From: Nitratifractor sp964650685
GTDB lineage: Bacteria; Campylobacterota; Campylobacteria; Campylobacterales; Sulfurovaceae
NCBI GenBank assembly: GCA_964650685.1
Contig: CAZYUW010000034.1
Coordinates: 1 to 15,114 of the forward strand
Length of the DNA: 15,114 nucleotides
Reading direction: 5' to 3'
The notes beneath the pieces were generated by a model, which worked only from the letters and a program-made list of their open reading frames with translations, was not told the DNA's origin and made no database searches. Shown here in pieces: positions 1 through 6,322 of this stretch. Within the stretch, counting starts at the first letter, position 1; each line of letters starts with the position of its first letter. The position numbers and the translations under genes are program-made.

Positions 1-795
1 GACGAAAGCAAACTTCCTGTCAAACACGAAAACTTTTCTGTTTCCCACTGCCGGAATGAAAAAATAGTCGCCACTGATACTCCAGAAACCAAAATGAGGC
101 ACCTTAAGGATCCTCTCTTTGGCTCCAATCGCCAAGGGAACCTTGCGATACTCCATCGTGTCCAGATTCAGCACCCCAATGTTTTTTGAATTGAAAAATC
201 CGACAACATACATATTTCTATCTATCATCGCGTCGAAGGGTACCTCTCCAGCCTTTTCTATCTTTTTGTAAAGTTCGAATCTGGGCGTTTTCGATCCTGG
301 CTGGATATCCTTCATTATCCATAGTTCGTCACTATCCATGCAGGCAAATATCAGGTAATCGCCATACTCTTTGATGCCAACATTTCTACTGCCTGTTTTT
401 ATCCGCTGAATCGGATTCAAATCTCTATCCAGCACCTCTACGGTTTTGTTGTCGTAGTTGGCGACAGCCAGATAGTTGTCGCCTATAATGAATCCTATGG
501 CACTTTTTGATGTTTTGTACTCTTTTAATTTCTTGTTATTTTCGGGATCGAATTTAATGACATAACCATCCCTCGTGATAGAGTACCCATCATGATCTCT
601 AAACTTTACTACGGCATGGTTGCAGTTGCGCATATTTTCGATTTTACCGCTCAACTCACCATTTTCTATGACAGCGAGAGCCTGATTCTCACGCTCCACA
701 ACGAAAATTTTGTCGTTTGGGAGTCCACTATTAGACGCGGACAAAAAAGTCGCGATAACCGTCAAAATACCAAATAAATTGAAAACGAATTTCAT
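1..795 (-). CDS. nirF: NirF, heme d1 biosynthesis protein (partial, C-terminus beyond the window)
   Basis: An open frame of 265 codons runs from ATG at 795 to the left edge without a stop; the family is about 390 residues, so roughly the last third is missing. NirF is a periplasmic d1-type beta-propeller required in heme d1 biogenesis, where it binds d1 or its precursor. Residues 1-20 form a Sec-type signal (hydrophobic core, LSA before the likely cleavage site). No lipobox cysteine is seen, unlike lipoprotein versions of NirF. The family's conserved histidine appears as H60 in NCNHAVVKF, and a second family motif, VPHFGFW with H234, is followed by FFIPAVGNRKVFVFD. The start codon overlaps the stop of the upstream cytochrome gene as ATGA (795-792), which implies translational coupling. 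Assignment rests on these motifs and the nir context; the distant relatives NirS and NirN would carry an N-terminal cytochrome c domain, absent here. Confidence 0.87.
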   Translation of the reverse strand, partial: MKFVFNLFGILTVIATFLSASNSGLPNDKIFVVERENQALAVIENGELSGKIENMRNCNHAVVKFRDHDGYSITRDGYVIKFDPENNKKLKEYKTSKSAIGFIIGDNYLAVANYDNKTVEVLDRDLNPIQRIKTGSRNVGIKEYGDYLIFACMDSDELWIMKDIQPGSKTPRFELYKKIEKAGEVPFDAMIDRNMYVVGFFNSKNIGVLNLDTMEYRKVPLAIGAKERILKVPHFGFWSISGDYFFIPAVGNRKVFVFDRKFAFV

Positions 796-1121
796 CTTTT
801 ATCCTTGAATGAAAGTATAAAGTCAGCAAGAAGATCCACCTCTGTAGCGTTCAGATCGTCAAAAGCGGGCATAGAGCTTCTTTTGTATCCCAATCTTCCG
901 GAAGTGTTAGCCGGATCGATTATCTGAGCGACTATCTCTCCTTTGTTTCGCTTGTTTGCGATGTTTTTGAACGAAGGGCCAAACGCCTCAGCCGTCTGAT
1001 GATGACACCCCCAGCAATACTCCTTGAAAAGCCGTTCACCCAAAACGGTTACATTACCATCCGCTTGACTACCTGCGGCAAGCGTTCCGGCGATCAGTAT
1101 CGACCAATACAACTTCCTCAT
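792..1121 (-). CDS. nirC: Periplasmic monoheme cytochrome c, NirC (c55X)-like
   Basis: A 109-residue secreted class I cytochrome c. Residues 1-20 are a signal peptide ending SQA. The heme-binding motif CWGCH lies at 36-40, and the probable sixth ligand M84 is in SSMPAFDDL, followed by the C-terminal helix typical of these domains. In Pseudomonas the equivalent small cytochrome NirC can pass electrons to NirS and can also accept electrons from NirN during the last step of heme d1 synthesis; the same role is inferred here from position. The gene overlaps nirF by 4 bp, so the two are almost certainly co-translated. An AGGGG ribosome-binding site sits about 6 nt before the ATG. It is separated from moeA upstream by 198 bp, which may hold its own promoter. 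The cytochrome assignment is certain; the exact NirC name depends on context, since many monoheme cytochromes look alike. Confidence 0.8.
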   Translation of the reverse strand: MRKLYWSILIAGTLAAGSQADGNVTVLGERLFKEYCWGCHHQTAEAFGPSFKNIANKRNKGEIVAQIIDPANTSGRLGYKRSSMPAFDDLNATEVDLLADFILSFKDKR

Positions 1122-1319
1122 TTTACACCCCTGTCAACTTTTAGGCTCGCATAGTTGCACACTTTTATATCACTCTTTTGTTAGTTAAAATTTATCGGAC
1201 AAATCTATAGTCAATTTACGATAATTGTACCGATCAATTCAGGCACACTATTTTACTCTCTTTTATTTAATTCACTACATAATCAGATACCGTCCAAGAC
1301 AATCTTTCAAAAATCTCAA
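1122..1319 (-). promoter_or_regulatory. Intergenic region moeA-nirC with possible promoter for nirC-nirF
   Basis: A 198-bp AT-rich gap. Read on the minus strand it contains a -10-like TATAAA at 1169-1164, which would give a leader of about 36 nt before nirC. No good -35 element is seen at the right spacing, and no TTGAT-N4-ATCAA site lies 41.5 bp upstream of the implied start. No convincing terminator hairpin follows moeA. A separate promoter is therefore only suggested, and read-through from nirS is equally possible. Confidence 0.3.
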
Positions 1320-2567
1320 CTATCGAATATCGGTGTTGAATGCCAGATTGATATCTTCTGAGGGAAATCTGCCAAAAAGTATCACCTTGACAAAATCTCC
1401 ACGCTTTGGAGCGGCGCATTTCTCGTTGAATACCGCTACACAATCGGCCTCCATGAGAGGAGTCAACATTCCGGATCCAACTTTGTTTTTTCTAAGCACA
1501 TGAAAACGACCGTCGACCATCCTGCCAAGCACCAGATTGCTGCGACTCGGTTTTATCCTGAACTCCTCGGTGTTGATCACCTCCTGATGCGCGAAGTGCC
1601 ATCTGCTCGCTCCCTGCATCTTGACAAGCACAGGCACAGACAACAAAAATATATTCAGCATTGCGGTCAAAGGATTTCCAGGCATAGCCATTACGAATGT
1701 ATCTCCCATTTTGCCCATCATGGTAGGTTTGCCCGGTTTGACATTGACACCGTGAAAAATCACTTCCAGCCCATTCGCCAAAAACGCCTCCTCCACGAAA
1801 TCGGCTTCACCCATGCTTATTCCGCCCGTAGTGATAATCACATCATAGCCCTTCAAAGAGGATATGAAATCTATGCTCCGCTCTTTGCTGTCCGGGATCG
1901 AACCAACATAAGACGGAAAAAATCCATACTCTTCCAACATGGAACCGATACCAAACGCGTTCGCATTATATATTTCGTCTTCGCCCGCTTGCTCCCAGGG
2001 TTCTTTGATCTCGTTGCCTGTACTCACTATGGCTATGCTCAAAGGCTCGAAAACCGATACGGCCACAATACCCTGCGCGGCAAGAATTGCTATATGCGCG
2101 GATGTAAGCCTCTCTCCCCTTTTCACCAGAATCTCCCCCTCTGAGCACTCCTCACCCTTTTTTCTCAGATTGTCTCCCGGCTTAATATTGTCAGGCAAAA
2201 GCACATAGTCCGCTCCGGTTTCAGGGCAACTCTCAAAAGGCACTATCGCGTTTGCGTCAGTAGGTACTTTGGCACCTGTCATGATCCTGTAGCACTGCCC
2301 TTCTCGCAGACAAGGTTTCAAAACATCTCCGGCATAAACTGTCTCAACTATCTCTACACGCTTTCCTGCATCGCGAAAATCAACTGCAAAACCATCCATC
2401 GCGGAGTTATCAAACGAGGGCAAATTTTTCCTGCTGATCACATCCCGAGCCAACACTCTGTTTCTGGCTTCACTTAACAGCACGATTTCCGTTCTGTCGA
2501 TTTCGTCTATGTTCGACAACGCTTTTTCGAGAGCATCGCCAAAAGATATGAAATTGAGTTTTTTCAT
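1320..2567 (-). CDS. moeA: Molybdopterin molybdenumtransferase MoeA
   Basis: MoeA inserts molybdate into adenylylated molybdopterin, the last step of molybdenum cofactor synthesis, in the cytoplasm. The chosen ATG at 2567 gives 415 residues, the usual family size. Family motifs occur in order: NSAMDGFAV (55-62, D58 matching the metal-site aspartate), STGNEI (182-187, E186), IPDSKER (D226), TTGGISMGEADFV (247-258), VKPGKP (276-281, K277 and K280) and MPGNP (295-299). An in-frame GTG at 2630 would add 21 residues, but nothing resembling a ribosome-binding site precedes it, whereas AAGGA lies about 10 nt before 2567. The gene sits inside the nir locus between the nirN-like gene and nirC, with gaps of about 180 and 198 bp. 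Heme d1 needs no molybdenum, so the likely client is a nitrate reductase or other molybdoenzyme encoded elsewhere. Confidence 0.95.
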   Translation of the reverse strand: MKKLNFISFGDALEKALSNIDEIDRTEIVLLSEARNRVLARDVISRKNLPSFDNSAMDGFAVDFRDAGKRVEIVETVYAGDVLKPCLREGQCYRIMTGAKVPTDANAIVPFESCPETGADYVLLPDNIKPGDNLRKKGEECSEGEILVKRGERLTSAHIAILAAQGIVAVSVFEPLSIAIVSTGNEIKEPWEQAGEDEIYNANAFGIGSMLEEYGFFPSYVGSIPDSKERSIDFISSLKGYDVIITTGGISMGEADFVEEAFLANGLEVIFHGVNVKPGKPTMMGKMGDTFVMAMPGNPLTAMLNIFLLSVPVLVKMQGASRWHFAHQEVINTEEFRIKPSRSNLVLGRMVDGRFHVLRKNKVGSGMLTPLMEADCVAVFNEKCAAPKRGDFVKVILFGRFPSEDINLAFNTDIR

Positions 2568-2746
2568 AGCACATAGATCCTTTTTTGCAAACTTGAACGC
2601 CAATTTACCCTTTTGAATCAAATAGTCCACTTAAAGGGATTTCGTTCCGACCTGCAAATCAACAGATCCCGAATCGAAATAGAATACAGGTCTCCCCCGC
2701 CTCTTATGCGTCCACAAACAATATCATAAAACAAGATGCTGAAATA
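2568..2746 (-). promoter_or_regulatory. Leader/intergenic region nirN-moeA with competing inverted repeats
   Basis: This 179-bp gap carries several inverted repeats: GACCTG (2692-2687) against CAGGTC (2654-2649), GGGAT against ATCCC (2636-2640 and 2666-2670), and ATTTCG against CGAAAT (2639-2644 and 2675-2680). The first pairing excludes the other two if nested folding is assumed. It could be a folded leader for moeA, but loops are long and no known riboswitch consensus was recognised. No clear promoter or U-tract terminator is visible. Confidence 0.25.
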
Positions 2747-4354
2747 TCACCTCTCCTGAGCGGCCATGATCTTCAGCCAATCCATTATACTGCGAAGTTC
2801 GAATTCGCTCAGCTTGACTTTTCCCTGCAATATCGCATCGAGTATCTCTTTGGAATTTTTATACCCTTTGAAATTGTCTCTGGCCACCTCTTTGCCAAAA
2901 AGCATAGGATAGAAGCGTCTGTTTTTGCAGATAAAATTGTATTTACCGACTGGGATATCAGCAGGGTAGTCTTCGAGCTCTTTCAGCGTAGCAGTGTCCC
3001 ATACCAGAATATCTCCATCGTGTTCGTATATACTCAGATATGTGTATTTCCCGTCACCACTGAATTCGGCATGGATATACTGCTTGCCTTTTTTCGGTAT
3101 CATTTTCTTGATAGAAAAGTTCTTTTTGTTGACAAGCACCAGCTCATCACTACCATTGTCCACCCATAGATAATCGGTATCGGGATGGGTTTTCACGAAA
3201 AAACCGTCACCACCTATTGAAAGTTTTTTAATGAGTTTCCAGTCATACATCTGCCAAATAGTAATAAAATCACTCTTCAAATGTGGAGTCGCGAAATAGA
3301 ATTTGCCATCACGATACCAATAAGTCGCGGAAAAAAGGTGGGGCATTCCACTCATTTTATGCTCAAAAACGATCTTTAGTGTATCTATATCGTACACTCT
3401 CAATATCTTTCCATGTCTTGCTGTCGCGATCAAAAATCTATCGAACGGATCTATGAAAAAATCCTCTATGGGCTCTTTTATCTCTCTGTAATCTATCTTG
3501 AAATCATGAGTGTTTACAAAACCCACTTTTGGCTTGTCTCTGTATGTGAAAACCATCTTGTCTTTCGTGTACAGATCGTAAAGTGCGCTGACTTTTCCTT
3601 CGAGCTTCTGAACCTTTTTTATTTCGAGTGTTTCAGTATCGAATACAACCATCTGCTCAGGCAGCAGACATGTGGCAAAACCGTATTTGCCATCCCTTGA
3701 AAGAGATACATTGCGCAGATACACGCACATTCTCTCTTTGGCCTCTCTTCTGCCATCTTTTAGCGAATAGCTCTCTACCCATCCATCTCTGGTAGGCACG
3801 AATATTCTGTCAGCATCGGGAAATTGATACTTTATACCACCATGCACATTTGATATGGAAAACTTCGAGAGCACTTTTCTGTCCTCCATTATCCACACTT
3901 TACCGCCATCTCTTTCTACGACCGGCGTAACATTGGCCATATTTTTGATATTCAATGCTTTGATCGGATCCGAAAATTTCTTTAAAGTCTTTTCTATCTC
4001 AGACTTGCCCCAGCTATAGCCTTTCATATCTACAGGGGATTTTATATATCTTGCTATCGCGAGTAATTCGCCCGTACTCAGATTCTCAAATTTTGGCATC
4101 AATGTCTGGTCGAAACCGTTTCTGATCATAGTGATCAGATCTTTTATTTTATATTTTCTCAAAAATCGAGGTAGCAGAGGTGGACCTGAAATCCCGATTC
4201 TGTCAGCATGATGACATCTCGCGCAATGCTGAAGATAGAGCTCCTTGCCAGGATTTTTTTTTGATAAAGCCTCGAGCTGATGTTGTGCCAATGCCTCATC
4301 AAAAGAAAACAGACTCAAAGTTACTGAAAGTGTGATAAAAAGTATGCGTTTCAT
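2747..4354 (-). CDS. nirN: NirN-like cytochrome c / d1-propeller protein (probable dihydro-heme d1 dehydrogenase)
   Basis: A 535-residue periplasmic protein. Residues 1-23 are a signal peptide ending ALA. A cytochrome c domain follows with CARCH at 44-48 and probable axial M86 (TLMPKF), then a d1-type eight-blade propeller from about 140 to 475. In Pseudomonas, NirN binds d1 and catalyses the final dehydrogenation of dihydro-heme d1. Against NirS, the proximal-ligand histidine is kept (H171, NVHGGIKY) and one of the two active-site histidines is kept (H339, GMPHLFSA). The other falls at D302 (FIDPFD instead of FLHDGG), which argues for NirN rather than a second nitrite reductase. GGDGFFVKTHPDTDYLWVD (381-399) is the shared propeller motif. 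About 60 residues follow the usual family end (VGKYN) and form an unusual C-terminal extension. The gene lies 105 bp downstream of nirS with a GGAG ribosome-binding site 5 nt before the ATG. Confidence 0.85.
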   Translation of the reverse strand: MKRILFITLSVTLSLFSFDEALAQHQLEALSKKNPGKELYLQHCARCHHADRIGISGPPLLPRFLRKYKIKDLITMIRNGFDQTLMPKFENLSTGELLAIARYIKSPVDMKGYSWGKSEIEKTLKKFSDPIKALNIKNMANVTPVVERDGGKVWIMEDRKVLSKFSISNVHGGIKYQFPDADRIFVPTRDGWVESYSLKDGRREAKERMCVYLRNVSLSRDGKYGFATCLLPEQMVVFDTETLEIKKVQKLEGKVSALYDLYTKDKMVFTYRDKPKVGFVNTHDFKIDYREIKEPIEDFFIDPFDRFLIATARHGKILRVYDIDTLKIVFEHKMSGMPHLFSATYWYRDGKFYFATPHLKSDFITIWQMYDWKLIKKLSIGGDGFFVKTHPDTDYLWVDNGSDELVLVNKKNFSIKKMIPKKGKQYIHAEFSGDGKYTYLSIYEHDGDILVWDTATLKELEDYPADIPVGKYNFICKNRRFYPMLFGKEVARDNFKGYKNSKEILDAILQGKVKLSEFELRSIMDWLKIMAAQER

Positions 4355-4411
4355 GGAAGCTCCGAAAATTAGTGAATTGGAAAGCGAATGTCTAGATATG
4401 ATTAGTAACTA

Positions 4412-4434
4412 TCCAGACGGAAAAACCGTCCGGA
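4412..4434 (-). promoter_or_regulatory. Stem-loop between nirS and nirN
   Basis: On the minus strand the transcript would form a 9-bp stem with one G-U wobble, TCCGGACGG pairing with CCGTCTGGA, and a TTTTT loop. It starts 26 bp past the nirS stop. No run of U follows the stem, so it is not a classic intrinsic terminator. A partial attenuator or a processing/stability element that keeps nirS mRNA more abundant than nirN mRNA is a reasonable inference. Confidence 0.45.
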
Positions 4435-4459
4435 AACAGATGATATCAGCTATCGTATA

Positions 4460-6127
4460 TCAATAGATATCACCCATTGTGTTGGTAACATTGAACTTAC
4501 CAGTAGGCGTAATCAGACGCTCGTCTTCGATCGCTGCTTTCAGCTCGAGAGTATTGGAATCGAATACGAGGATAGCGGTAGCTGTCTTCTTGTTACCCCA
4601 GATACTTGTCCACACTTCGCTGCCGTCGGCATTGAATTCGAAATGAACAGGTCCTCTCGCTTTCACCTTTGGATCGGCAGACTTCAGATACTTCTCAGGA
4701 ATAGGTATAGTCTTGACAACCTCGAGTTTGTCTTTGTCTATGACATATATCTGAGTCTGGAGCTTACGATCCGGATTTACAGGACGATCGGCGAAAATAT
4801 ATTTGCACTTAGGATGCGTCTTGATAAAGAGGTTTCCTCCACCGTTTCCAGGAAGTTTGATCTTTTTGACCACTTTCCATGCATTGTCAGGATGACCTTT
4901 TGGATCTGTCCCAATAGCGACTATATCGTTGGAGCCGATATGTCCTGTCAACCATACTGGTCCGTATGTCTTGGAGTCAACATTGGCGCCACGACCTGGG
5001 TGTGGCTTGGTTCCCTGAGAAGGAATATTTTTGACCAGCTTGCCTTCAACTGTATCGATAACAGAAATCACATCGCGAGCGTTTGCTGCATCCATGAAGT
5101 ATCTCTTGCTGCTGTCCCAGCCACCATCATGCAGGAATCTCTCCGCTTCAACCATTTTGATGGTAGGATTCTTGACATCTGTATAGTCGTACAACCATAC
5201 CTGACCAGTCTCTTTGATGTTGATCACCCACTCAGGCTTGTGGTGGTTGGCGATAATCGCCGCGACACGAGCCTCGCGTGTGAATACACCTTCATCATAT
5301 GTATAACTTGCCGTAGCGACCTGCTTCAGTGGCTCAAGAGTCTTACCATCGAGAGTCACTATGGATGGAGGCCAGTAGCATCCAACTACGGCATATTTGC
5401 CCTCATAACCTTCGTATTTGGAGGTTTCGATACTTCTAGCGTCGTTACATACTCTTATCTCGGCGACATTTTTGGGCTCTTTCATCCAAAGATCTATCAA
5501 AGAGGCCTTACCATCACGACCGATGACATACATATATCTTCCATCTTTTGAACTTCTGAGGATGTGAGTAGCAAAACCGGATGGAACTATAGAGACAACC
5601 TCTTTTTTGTCACCGTCAACGATAGCGATCTTGCCTATATCTCTCAGAATTACACCAAAGTAGTTCTTCCAGTTACGATTGGTTTCTGGTTTGGTAGGTC
5701 TCTTGTCTACAGGTACGAGTACCTTCCAGCTCTTTTTGAGATCAGCCATTGTTTTTTCAGGTGGCTGAGGAGGAGTAAGCTGGACATATTTGGCCATCAA
5801 CTCAGTCTCTTCCTTGGTGAGCTCTCCAGATTTTCCCCAACCAGGCATACCGCCGGGCGTTCCGTCAAATATGATTGTCTTGAGGGCTTCTGTACCAAGC
5901 GCCAATGTGCCGTGCATAGCACCTTTTTTGTCCTTGTGAGGCTCGGGGCGAATCCATGGACCCAGCGCTCCCTTTCTCAACATACCGTGACAGCCGGCAC
6001 AACGATCGAAATAGATCTGCTGCGCTTTTTTCATCTCGGCATCACTAAGTTTGATCTCTCCCGCCTGTACACTCATAGCGGCTATTGCCGTGATTGCAGT
6101 TACACTCAATAACTTGCCAATTTTCAT
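4460..6127 (-). CDS. nirS: Cytochrome cd1 nitrite reductase (NO-forming)
   Basis: NirS reduces nitrite to nitric oxide in the periplasm, the committing step of denitrification. From ATG at 6127 the product is 555 residues with a signal peptide ending VQA (22). The cytochrome c domain has CAGCH at 43-47 and M94 (GGMPGWG) as probable axial ligand, followed by TPPQPPE and the d1 propeller. All catalytic features are present: H188 (FATHILRSS, proximal d1 ligand), H333 (FLHDGGWDSS) and H376 (KPHPGRGAN), the two histidines that bind and protonate nitrite. The family ending LITPTGKFNV is intact. The frame stays open upstream, but AAAAGGAG lies 5 nt before 6127 and the signal peptide begins there, so the shorter start is preferred. 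The mature arm before the heme motif is short, about 20 residues. Transcription is probably driven by an FNR/DNR-type promoter at 6215-6263. Confidence 0.97.
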   Translation of the reverse strand: MKIGKLLSVTAITAIAAMSVQAGEIKLSDAEMKKAQQIYFDRCAGCHGMLRKGALGPWIRPEPHKDKKGAMHGTLALGTEALKTIIFDGTPGGMPGWGKSGELTKEETELMAKYVQLTPPQPPEKTMADLKKSWKVLVPVDKRPTKPETNRNWKNYFGVILRDIGKIAIVDGDKKEVVSIVPSGFATHILRSSKDGRYMYVIGRDGKASLIDLWMKEPKNVAEIRVCNDARSIETSKYEGYEGKYAVVGCYWPPSIVTLDGKTLEPLKQVATASYTYDEGVFTREARVAAIIANHHKPEWVINIKETGQVWLYDYTDVKNPTIKMVEAERFLHDGGWDSSKRYFMDAANARDVISVIDTVEGKLVKNIPSQGTKPHPGRGANVDSKTYGPVWLTGHIGSNDIVAIGTDPKGHPDNAWKVVKKIKLPGNGGGNLFIKTHPKCKYIFADRPVNPDRKLQTQIYVIDKDKLEVVKTIPIPEKYLKSADPKVKARGPVHFEFNADGSEVWTSIWGNKKTATAILVFDSNTLELKAAIEDERLITPTGKFNVTNTMGDIY

Positions 6128-6132
6128 CGATA

Positions 6133-6140
6133 CTCCTTTT
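6133..6140 (-). promoter_or_regulatory. Ribosome-binding site that fixes the nirS start
   Basis: AAAAGGAG on the minus strand ends 5 nt before the ATG at 6127. It is the best Shine-Dalgarno match in the region and selects this start over in-frame ATGs further upstream (6214, 6211 and others). Confidence 0.8.
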
Positions 6141-6221
6141 CGTAGATTGAAAATCCAATGATTCCAGTCGATCCCACCAATACAGACAATCTGCATCGGC
6201 ACCTCTTTCATCATCACAAAA

Positions 6222-6227
6222 ATATTA
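6222..6227 (-). promoter_or_regulatory. nirS: -10 element of the nirS promoter
   Basis: TAATAT read on the minus strand, a near-consensus sigma-70 -10 box. It implies a transcription start near 6215 and an untranslated leader of about 88 nt. No -35 consensus is needed at a class II activator promoter, where the activator overlaps that position. Confidence 0.6.
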
Positions 6228-6249
6228 ACGCAACCCTCATTTAAAACTG

Positions 6250-6263
6250 TTGATTTCAATCAA
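6250..6263 (-). promoter_or_regulatory. FNR/DNR-type binding site upstream of nirS
   Basis: The perfect palindrome TTGATTTCAATCAA matches the TTGAT-N4-ATCAA consensus of the CRP/FNR family (FNR, ANR, DNR, NNR). Its centre at 6256.5 lies 41.5 bp upstream of the start site implied by the -10 box at 6222-6227, the standard class II activation position. Its regulator is not in the window. Response to low oxygen or nitric oxide is inferred from the family. Confidence 0.82.
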
Positions 6264-6322
6264 TAATTTTTAATCTTCTTTATCTTTTCGAGTTATTTTG
6301 TTACCAAAAGAAAATATATATT

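Noticed and set aside
1122..1319. A possible second FNR-type site (TTGATCGGTACAAT) upstream of nirC
   Set aside because: The second half-site matches poorly and the position does not fit the -10 candidate.
1500..2144. A 214-codon open frame on the plus strand, antisense to moeA
   Set aside because: moeA on the opposite strand has full family motifs; this product has none.
4643..5551. A long open frame of 302 codons on the plus strand, antisense to nirS
   Set aside because: It lies wholly within nirS, whose motifs are unmistakable; the antisense product is low-complexity-like with no recognisable domain and no ribosome-binding site.
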